64,000 bases of DNA from Calycina herbarum (lineage: Eukaryota > Ascomycota > Leotiomycetes > Helotiales > Pezizellaceae). The notes beneath the pieces are model-generated. The model was given only the letters and a program-made list of their open reading frames with translations, had not been told where the DNA came from and made no database searches. The DNA lies in the NCBI GenBank assembly GCA_001414485.1, contig LLEY01000001.1, forward strand, positions 124,001 to 188,000, written 5' to 3'. Positions 34,566 to 43,453 of this stretch are shown piece after piece (the stretch's first letter is position 1; each line of letters begins with the position of its first letter). The translations under genes were made by a program, and so were the position numbers.

Positions 34566-36444
34566 ATGGCAGACGTTGGGGTCGATGACAAAAGGGTGGG
34601 GGTTGTGAGAGAAAGTGACGATGCGGTTACCGGGTCTGGGGGAACTGAAAATACTTTCAGTCCTGAAGACCAGGTGGGATTGGAAGAGGATGATGCTGAG
34701 GTTGAGAAGGTCGAGAAAGTTTACAGGTGAGTTATATGATTCAACCCTCTTGATTGAAGTTTTGCTAATCCGACGCTTCTAGGAAAATCGATCGCCGGAT
34801 TATTCCTGGTATGAGGCTCTAAACTCCATGCACCTTGACTTGCCATTGTTAACATCTATTTCCACCATAGCATTCTGGCTCTTGTATTTCCTTTGCTCGG
34901 CAATTCGATCCAATGTCGGTCTCGCCCAGACTATGAACAAGGCAGCAGGTCATTCTCTTGAGCAAGTTTTGCACCTGACGGCAAAGCAAACTTCTACAGC
35001 CTTGGCTCTCTTCTATGTCGCCTACGTTCTTTTCGATTGCCCTTCCAACCTTCTGATGACGAGACTCAGCCCGAGAGTCTGGATGTCCAGAATTGTCATC
35101 GCCGTCGGAATCATCGGCGCCTGTTTCGCCGCCGTCAAGGCTTCTTGGAGTCTTCTGTGAGTCACGTCCCATACATTTTTGCCCCTGGAAACCAAAACAT
35201 AGCCTAACAAATTGTTTTCTTTCTTCTTCTAGTCTCCTTCGATTTCTACTAGGAGTCGTAATTGCGGGCATGTGGCCCGGTATGGCATACTATCTGACTC
35301 TTTTCTACCCTCCTTCCCGGACCGGCAAGCGCATTGGGCAATACTTCACCGCAGCCCAAGTGTCCGCCGCTGTAGTAGGCCTCGTGTCGGCTGGTTTCCA
35401 GAAGATGGATGGATTAGGTGGACTGGTGGGATTTCAGTGGATGTTTTTGCTCTACGGACTTTGTGCTATTGTGCTTGGTTTTGTATTGTTGTGGTGGTTG
35501 CCCGACCGTCCACTGCCGCCTGGACAAGCTCGTCCTAATACATGGCGGGAAAAGTTTCTGCCTGCTACTCCCCCAATTCTAACCGGGGAAGATGCCGAGA
35601 TTCATTATAAGGATTTAACGAGGGTTTATCATCCGAGACCGTGGACTCTAAGGGACTTGACGAAGGTCTTGCTTGATTGGCGGCTTTGGCCTTTGACGAT
35701 GATGTATTTTGGAGTTGTGGGTGTGGGTATTGGGACGCAACTCTATGGCACAGTCATTATTTCCGGTATCGACTCGACTTTCTCTAGTATTACCTTGAGT
35801 TTGTTGTTCGCTCCTATCTGGATTGTAAGTTTGCCTTTCGCCATCCTCAGAATTCCGAATTAGACTAACACCATCAGATGGATCTGATCGCGATCCTCAT
35901 CGTAACGCCTATCTCAGATCGCTTCCACCATTACCGAGCCTTCTTCTTCTCAGCCGCAGTATGTATCCAAATCGCCGGTCTTTTGACCACCACATTCGCG
36001 CCTCGTTCTCAACCCTGGGCACGCTATGGAGGCCTCCTCATGGTAGGTTTCGGTCTCGGTCCTACAGTCCCCATCTGCATGACATGGACCAACGAGATCT
36101 TCCAACGAAGACATGGCGAAGTTGGTGTTGCTGCAGCTGCAGCCTTGGTTTCAGGACTGGGAAATCTGGGCAGTGTTATGACCACTTATGCGCTGTATAC
36201 CGGATGGCCCGAGGACGCGAAGAAGGGTCCTAAGCAATATCGCAAGAGTAACCTCGTCATGATTGGGATTTTGTGTTTGTCTATCTTGAGTAGTTTTGTC
36301 ATGACTGTGCTACTTAAGGTGGTGGGCAATAATCCGAGTCACAAGATTGCTAGTAGTGGGTCTTCAGTGAATGACTTTCAAGATGGGGCTGCGAGACGAG
36401 AGGAAAAGCAGAGGGGCTTTGGGAAAATGTGGTGGAGTCGATAG
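34566..36444 (+). CDS. MFS transporter, anion:cation symporter (Dal5/Tna1-like) family
   Basis: Plasma-membrane carrier, probably for an organic anion such as a vitamin precursor, allantoate or nicotinate; the substrate cannot be read from sequence. Five exons: 34566-34726, 34783-34808, 34871-35156, 35233-35824, 35878-36444; 543 aa. An acidic soluble N-terminus leads into KIDRRIIPAFWLLYFLCSAI with the family's first helix. NVGLAQ and the helix 2-4 region follow (YVAYVLFDCPSNLLMTRL, RIVIAVGIIGACFAAV). Next is LLGVVIAGMWPGMAYYLTLF, matching the 'GxxEAGxxPGxxYYLSxWY' signature with the acidic residue replaced. The central loop is hydrophilic, and the second half has six further helices. The 26-bp second exon is notably short but needed for frame. 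Confidence 0.88.
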
Positions 36445-37017
36445 ACTTCTCACATCTGTCCCAAATACATGGCGTGGGATGAGACAAGGGGATGAAATAA
36501 CTTCTCAACAAGAGATCACAGATGGATCTTAAGAGGGAGAGTTCAACCTTTTACTCCCTCATCCACTCCTTTTACGGCTGGGTCTTGCGATTTGATATTT
36601 TTTGCTTTCATTTTACTTTTTAGCGACGATACCCCATTAAGCGTTTGTATATGCTATCATTCGAGAAGGTATACCCCCGGTTGGTCTGGGGGATCCTCTC
36701 GACAGCGAAAATGCTTTGCGCTATCGCTGGCACGGCGTATTTGGACTGAGGCGGAGCACCGACAAAAATTCTTCTACGATATTGTAAGGACCGTCTCGTG
36801 GGAATTTTTGATTTATTTCTGCTTTTTAGTTATGAAGGGGGAGAGGAGATATGTATGTGTGGATGGATGGATGGATGTAAAGAAGTAGTCTTGCGTATCA
36901 AATACAAAATATTGTGTTTGAATTTGATTGTGGAGTGATGCTGTGATGCTGTGATGAAGTACTTGGGAAGAGCCTGGAAGTAGCGAGGTTGGGATGGAGA
37001 CAAAGTAAAGGACATCC
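36445..37017. other. 3' flank of the transporter gene
   Basis: No supported coding sequence. Confidence 0.4.
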
Positions 37018-37030
37018 AAAAAAGTAATAA

Positions 37031-37217
37031 TACTCGATATCAGAATCGAACTGATGACTCTTCTGGTCCCAACCTAGGCACCCTTCCTGTTGGGAAGGAA
37101 GGCCTTTCAAAAACGCGACCGATGCTGGGCTGCAAAGGGGTTTATTGAAAGGGAATAGCAAAGGTTATCACAATATCTGTGTAGAGGAGAAGCATCTTAC
37201 CACTAGACTAATCGAGC
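37031..37217 (-). ncRNA. tRNA-like RNA gene, copy 6
   Basis: 187 nt on the minus strand. Acceptor GCTCGAT / ATCGAGT then A, with G-C at the covarying position. D stem GTCT/AGAT; T arm ATCAG-TTCGATT-CTGAT. The anticodon-like stem CTTCT/AGAAG is perfect. The second hairpin CCTTCC-caaca-GGAAGG is present. The inner CRRCAT/RTGTYG helix is not well kept. A T run (37018-37023 in plus coordinates) follows the 3' end. The copy lies 13.5 kb from the array in the opposite orientation, with its own A box, B box and terminator. Confidence 0.65.
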
Positions 37218-37352
37218 TGGTGGGGGTAGATTGGTTACAGTTAGTGGGGATTTTCCTTATTGTCTGTTAAAAGGTCTGAGACTTGTATGTAGGTGGGTGA
37301 ACTGGTTTTGGGGTGCGAGCTGTGACCAGGTCTCTCTATGAACTCCACGGAT

Positions 37353-37550
37353 CTTTGATGACTCTTCTTAGACCTCGGCACCCTACAATGAGGAAGACCC
37401 CCTAAGTCCGACCAAGGTAGATCAAGCCTAGTGGTGTCTAGAAAATAAACTTTATTCAGGGGAAGTTCAGTCATGTTTGTTTGAAAAGGCCAAAGGTTAG
37501 GGAATAAGGTTATTGCAGTGTTGGTGTAAGGGAGAAGAGTCTTGCCACCA
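37353..37550 (-). pseudogene. Decayed tRNA-like RNA copy 7
   Basis: Keeps TGGTGGCAAGAC (end of the D arm), CTTCTCCCTTACACC, GCAATAACCTTATTCCC, GGGTGCCGAGG and AAGAAGAGTCATCA. The T-arm loop and B box are lost (AAGATCC instead of TTCGATT) and no acceptor stem can be drawn. Confidence 0.6.
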
Positions 37551-37888
37551 GCAAAGCAAACATTCATTGGTACGTTTTGCTTCGTTATAATTGAGAGTGG
37601 GTGTTAGTTATTAAGGCATATAAACCAGGGAGGGATATGAGTACGAAGAGGTGTGTGAATGGATTTGATATTTGGAATGAATGTCGGCTAAGCGAGGGAA
37701 GGGAGCGAAGGTGTGGTCTTTTTACATAGATGAGGGTCTAGTAAAAAGAGTGAAGGATCTACTATTGGAAATCATGATAACAAAGTAAGTTTCGGGTGAA
37801 AGGGTTTCTATTGACTCGCTGTACCTGCCAATCAATCTGATCCACAATCTAAACTGCCGGCCCAAGTCCTTTTCCTTTCATACCTTCA

Positions 37889-38125
37889 CTATCCAGCATG
37901 AGCAACCCAGCATGTCCTATAAACCACCCGCGTGCCGGTTACTCCGCACAACGTATGCCCTGTAGTGCCGACACCATCACAATCAGTACAAAGACCTCCT
38001 CCCCAGAATTTACCACTGCTGTTGCATGACCGGCATGGTTGTGTGTTGGGACACGCGCACGAAACTGTGGTAGTATATACCCCCCTTGGTTTCGTCATGG
38101 GTCGGTGACAGATTCCGCAAGTCAT
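37889..38125 (-). CDS. Small Cys-rich hypothetical protein
   Basis: 78 aa from ATG 38125, with 12 Cys: CGIC, CAC, CRSC, CTDCDGVGTTG. The pattern CxxC...CxxCxGxG resembles the DnaJ central zinc-binding repeats (CRSCNSSGKFWGGGLCTDCD), so it may bind zinc. There is no J domain and no signal peptide. It may be a single exon of a larger gene or a chance frame. Confidence 0.4.
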   Translation of the reverse strand: MTCGICHRPMTKPRGVYTTTVSCACPNTQPCRSCNSSGKFWGGGLCTDCDGVGTTGHTLCGVTGTRVVYRTCWVAHAG

Positions 38126-38306
38126 TTCGAAATGAGATGGAAGCTGATTTCGTAATGAGTCGAGTGGGGATTTTTTCCTCGGGGCAGAAGTCGACTTTAC
38201 TTGATTTGTGCTGAATCCTCAAATTTTGTGGTCGGGTTTGGGGAAGATTCTTGAAGGTTCTCGGGTTGGGTTTTTGGGAATGACAGGAGGTTTCAAATTG
38301 TGGAAG

Positions 38307-38337
<31 letters not shown>

Positions 38338-39687
38338 GGTTCTTTAAAGTATGTCTCTGGGCATCTTTTAGCTTATGCATAGCTTGGGAGTAAGCAAAAT
38401 CCCATTCACTCGCCATAAGATCTGGCCGCACGGTGACAAACATTAAAAATAACTTGCTTCAACAGTCAACGGGCATCTTAGTGTTACTACATTCTTGAAT
38501 GGCGTTTGAAATCCTTATCCCGATTGTATTGATCTGTTTGCTAGTGGACTCGCTAATCAGTTTCATTCTTATAGCAAAAGAAATTCACTCATCCTCATCC
38601 ATAACGCTTAGAAAACCACTAGCCTTCCAACTTAACTCTGTGGTAAAAGATAAAACTGCCTAAAAATGGTAAAGACTTACAGTCAGTTGCGATTTAAGCT
38701 TTGAATAGGTGGTTTGGTTTGGTTCTCCACTTATATTTTTGTAGGAACGTTAAGAAATAGGGAATTCTTCTATTCGTTCTTAGAGGACTCATCCAAGTCC
38801 TCTAGGCACCTAGAATCATTAGTATTACTATTAGAGGATCCAAAGTCCTTTCTAGCCTGCGCACAACCTTCTAAAAACTTCTTATATGCTACCTCTCCTT
38901 CTTGCTGAGCCTCCTCCGCGTACTTGTTATATAGCCTCGTTCCCTCCTTATCTATTGCTTCTATCTCCCTCTCTTTCTCTCTCTTTCTTTTCTTCCTTGC
39001 TCTCTGTATCTTCTTCTCTCTTCTTTATCTTCTTTATCTTCTTTTAATCCTTTTCTTGCAATCCCTAGTATACCTTTATATCTATTACTCCCTTAAGAGT
39101 CCTACTTCTTTAAGAATATCTTGAAAGATAAGTCTAATATACTCTTTACTTCGTCTAATATTATCTGTAATAGCTTATAGATTGGGCGTACTTAGGCTGT
39201 TGTGAATTGCTTTGCGGTTAGCTTTTTTTTTCTTCGTATATAATTCAAGGGGCTATAGCTTAGAGGGAAGGCTTCAAGAGGTAAGGGAGGCTTCGAGAGA
39301 TAGGTAGAGAGCTGTAGCTGTTTTAGGTATAGAGTTGTAGCTGTTGTAGGTGTCGTTGACGTTTTTTATTGTTTTTATGCACAGATATCTTATATAATAA
39401 GTGGAACTAAACCAAACTACCCATTTCAAGCTTAAATCGTAACTGACTGTAAGGCAAGAAGCTCTCAAGACTCTTCCAGTCAAAATGAAAAACCCAGGCT
39501 CGTTTATTGGGCCTAATGGATAGGGGTGGCTGAAGCCTATCCATTTTACTAGAACGATGAAGATAGCCTTGGGGCTGGGCTGGGTTAGTGTTGATCTGAT
39601 TGGCGTGTGGTAGTTGCTTATTCAATGCAAATTACGAACCACGTAATAAAGAGAATAGGCGATGGAGATTTTCTTATTCCCAACTAC
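38126..39687. other. A+T- and pyrimidine-rich intergenic region
   Basis: Contains a (GAA)n tract at 38302-38338 and a CT-rich stretch at 38940-39060. Sequence from about 38900 to 39420 is A+T-rich with many TpA steps, compatible with RIP-decayed repeats. No gene is seen. Confidence 0.4.
38302..38338. repeat. (GAA)n microsatellite
   Basis: Twelve perfect trinucleotides. Confidence 0.9.
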
Positions 39688-41058
39688 TCACCCCCCAACA
39701 TCTCTCCGCAAACCCCCCTCCCCAGCCCTAACCCCATCCAAATAATCTACCACGTCTAAAAAATTCATACACTCCATCATCCCCAGTCTCTCCTCCTTCG
39801 ACATGAGTGTACCCCCCCTCTGACTCCTATCGCTCCCAACCATCTCACTGATATGGTGAACAATTAACTTGAACGGTATCGGAGCAATAGCAACCTTATT
39901 AATAAAAGTTTCAACCATTTCCCAAGTACAGCCATCTCGTCCTTTCTCGGAGAACAAGCCTGGGTTTTGGAGAATTCCACGGGCGGACATGACGCCATCA
40001 ACACCTATCTCTTTGGCGTGTGAAAGAGCACCGGAAAGAGAGAAGATATCTGCGTTGGAGATGGTGGGGACAGTAGTTATTGAGGATAGAAATTTGAGGG
40101 CTTCCATGTTGGCTGGTACGGAGGACAGAGTTGAGCGAAGACGGGGGTGGATTGTGATGACTTTGAATTGTCAGCTATGGATTTTGGAAGAATAGAGATA
40201 GAAGGAGAGACATACAATCCGCACCTGCTTCTTCAACTGTTTTGATGAAGTCAACTGTATCTCTAAGATCTTTTTGGATTCTAATTTTTACCGATACAGT
40301 TCTCTTTCCCTTGTAACCTTCATTCTCTACATCTCGGTCAGCTTTCGCAAATATACAAGTAACTGGAATAAATTTACCTAAAGCATCTTTAGCAGCTCGA
40401 ACCATACCCGCAACCAACTCCCTTTCATGCATCAAAGCAGCACCCAACTTCTCAGCACAAGCCCAAGATTGCGGACATCCACAATTAATATCAACCCCAT
40501 TAACATACGGAGCAACGATAGAAGTAGCACGAGACAACTCCAGAGGAGAGTTGCAACCAAATTGAATAACTGTCGGAGGCTGAGAAGGCGAAAGTGTGAA
40601 ATCTAAACTTCCAATCAGTAGACATTTCTTATTGAGGGGACCTGTCACGTGCTTACCACTATCTCTTGCCAACATTGATCGATTGAACTCCTTGGCTAAA
40701 ATCTGTTTGGGATGAGTTTTGAGGATCAAGTGGGTTGGTTGGGAAAGATTTAACTCACCATAGGTGTCCAGGCAAGATCAACACCATATGCTCCGACGGT
40801 TTGTCGAAAAGCCAACTGCGGCTTATCAGCCATACCCATGTATTCTTATCAGAAAGACATACCTTGCTATATCGTACCATAGGAGCACAAGTGAAAAGTG
40901 GTCTCCCCTCAGATTTTGCAATATCAAAGAGCTTAAGAGGGCTGTAAAGGTCAGCTCTGCTCGTACAAATCTTGAGTCACGCTGACGTACTTGAGGTCAA
41001 GGGAAGCAGGCAAAGGCTGAGCCGCCCCTTCTTCGTCGGGGCTTAGGATATTGGGCAT
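39688..41058 (-). CDS. DUS4: tRNA-dihydrouridine synthase, Dus4 type
   Basis: Flavoenzyme that reduces specific uridines in the D loop of tRNAs (positions 20a/20b for Dus4 in yeast). Five exons: complement(40991-41058, 40863-40941, 40759-40815, 40216-40702, 39688-40160); 387 aa. TIM-barrel hallmarks are LFTCAPMVRYSKLAFRQ (FMN binding, start of barrel), TVIQFGCNSP, NGVDINCGCPQSWA with the catalytic Cys followed by GAALMHE, VSVKIRI, DFITIHPR, ISNADIFS and GVDGVMSARGILQNP. Intron 4 uses acceptor TTCAAAG with a CTGAC branch nine bases upstream, which gives the expected GADFITIHPR join. The Dus4 assignment rests on VRYSKLAFRQ-type motifs and the absence of extra domains. Confidence 0.9.
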
Positions 41059-41722
41059 CTTGGGATGTGAAATTATGAGAGCGGAGCATCTTTATGTGGA
41101 TGTTGATGGCTTCATGATGAGATTTGAGTCAATTTGGTGTGGTGTTGAAAAGGCTTGGCGAAGTTGAAACTTCTGATTGTGACAACCGGCAAGCTTCATG
41201 AGCTTCAACAATTCAATTCGCGACAACAATTTTATATCGCAATGATATTTTTGCTCTGACTAATATCTCTTGAATGTTGGGTCAATTTAATTCAAGGCTC
41301 TTATCTAAGTATTTAGTGACCTATTCCTAGAGGATTTCAAAAGAAGACCTCGACGTTTCCCCTCAGCGTTTTAACATGACTCAGTTTCGCAATTGTATGT
41401 AAGAATCATCGCAAGCACCTCCTATGAGAAGATTCGAGAAGATTTAGTGGACGTTCCCATTGAATTTATTGGCAGTATTCCACTACTAGAATATCGCAAC
41501 TCCCACTGAAGAAGTAAAGTACCTAGCATTCTCTCCCTATCTGTCTCAAATCCTCCACAAAGAAGGATGACGCCAAAATTCGCCCCAAGCATTCCAACCC
41601 TAGAATGCCATTCCTCACGTTTACCCACGCGATCTGCCCTTAATTATCAAGTGAGCCCTCTCATCCTGCCTTCCGATCTCAAATCATCATCTTAGCCCTC
41701 ATAGAAAAGCAAGTACGCCAAA
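41059..41722. other. Divergent upstream region, DUS4 / secreted-protein gene
   Basis: No coding sequence supported. Confidence 0.4.
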
Positions 41723-42420
41723 ATGGTCAACACAAAATCCCTCCTATCGATTGTAATATACACCTCTCTCTCCACTGCCATTCCCTTGACACCCCAACGA
41801 GGAACCCAATGGCAAGAGAACGAAAAAAGCCGATCACCATCGACTCAAGTCGTAGTCCCCGTCCCAGAAGTAGCACCGATAAAAATCACGATTCCAATTT
41901 CGAGGATTGAACTCTCGAGAATATCACATCCTCGAGCTCAATCAATCGTCATAGTCCCAAGTAGTACGTCCCCATCTCCCAACTCCCAACTCCCATCACA
42001 AACTCATACTAACATATCCCAGACCTTCAAAACCAAAACTCCCTGTCACCCACCCAATCATCCCCAGAAATCCAACAACAACAACCAAACTCCATCTCTA
42101 AACCAACATCCCTAAGCGAACAAATAGAAGCTTACAAACCCAATCCAATCATCATTCCGCCATCTACCCCAAATTCCAAGCCCAAGGAAAGAACACCCTG
42201 CGCCAAAGCAACCATGGAAGCAAAGAGAAAAATGTTCGCCTCACAGACGAAAATGCTGGTTAGAATTGGGAAGGGGAGATTGGTTTGGGCTGTGCTGCAG
42301 AAAGGGAAGTGGGTTGGTGTTGAGGGCGTTTCTCATTTAGTAGAAGTGCCTAAGAAAGAGGGGGTTGTGGGATTGGAAGAAACTCATAGTAGGGGTAAGG
42401 AACAGGTGGGGGAATTGTGA
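41723..42420 (+). CDS. Small secreted protein, unknown function
   Basis: Two exons, 41723-41963 and 42023-42420, with a 59-bp intron (GTACGT ... CATACTAACAT ... CCCAG); 212 aa. The N-terminus MVNTKSLLSIVIYTSLSTAI is a good signal peptide, likely cut near AIP. The body is low-complexity, rich in Ser, Pro, Gln and Asn. The C-terminal third is basic (ATMEAKRKMFASQTKML, then GKGRLVWAVLQKGKWVGVEG). Only one Cys remains after the signal region. Without splicing, the frame stops early at about 130 codons. No known domain. Confidence 0.65.
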
Positions 42421-43453
42421 TGCATGGGAGACTGGGTAGGAATTTAGGGTGGATTTTTCTTGATTTGAATTTAAAGGTGTTGAGTGGCATTGACGAGACC
42501 GAAGACAGCGAGGCAAATGGCTTTTTTCCAACGGGACAAATTAGTAAGGGGGAGTATTAAGAAAGAAGAATCAAAAAGCTAGTTTCAAACTTACTGTCAT
42601 TGTATTCTGCCACTTCAACTGGAAGCTTGGTCCGTACTCTACACCTATCAGCACCACAGGAAAAACTTCACCTCACCTTGATCAGGTGAACCAAAATCTG
42701 AAAGTCAACGATCTCGATTCCACTATAAAAGTCCAGGCTATATATCCGACCGTCCAGCGTGTCCCTAAAGAACCCCTAGGTACCAATCATCATCCATCAA
42801 CCCTTGACCTTAAAGTCAGAACCAACAACCCTTCAAGCAATATTATAAACGCCCGCTATATGCTTTATACACTCTCCCTCCGCGCCGGATCTAAAATTTC
42901 GTCTGAGAGCGAGAGAAGGCTTGCTTCGCGCGCTGATTAAAAGTTTTTGAGCCTCTACTTCCATCGATCCGCCCCAAACCTTGTCGTCACGCAATCTCCA
43001 TTTTTGTGTTTGCTCCTTTCCTTCAGCCCTGCCATGTGTAGTACTCCAAATTTGAACTAGCATAGATGCCAAGTCCACGCAATGCGTCCACCAATCCATT
43101 ATCTCTCCACTGCTGCTGCTTGGGGGGAAATGACGACTGAAGCAGGAACGACGAGAATTTTTGACGCTATGTAAATGATGATTTGTTCTCACCACACACC
43201 CTCTTGGTATGAAATGATGCTGTAACGATACTCGTCGCATACTCTGATAGTATGAAACGAAACTTTTTTTGCTCTCCCTCCGCCATAATACTCAAATAAT
43301 GCTGGTGGTGATAACCATGCCTCAACTCCCATCCCGCCACCCCACCAAAACTCCTCGAAAACAAAGCCGCAAATTGTCTATCCATAGGCTGACGATCAAT
43401 TAAGGAACGCTGAAATGATGCATAAAGGACAAAATAGAAGTCGTCGAGTGCGT
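42421..43453. other. Intergenic, no gene seen
   Basis: Overlapping frames at 42686-42940 (plus) and 42833-43240 (minus) have no recognisable features. Confidence 0.4.

Noticed and set aside
42833..43240. 135-codon minus-strand frame
   Set aside because: No domain, overlaps another open frame on the plus strand, and composition looks non-coding.
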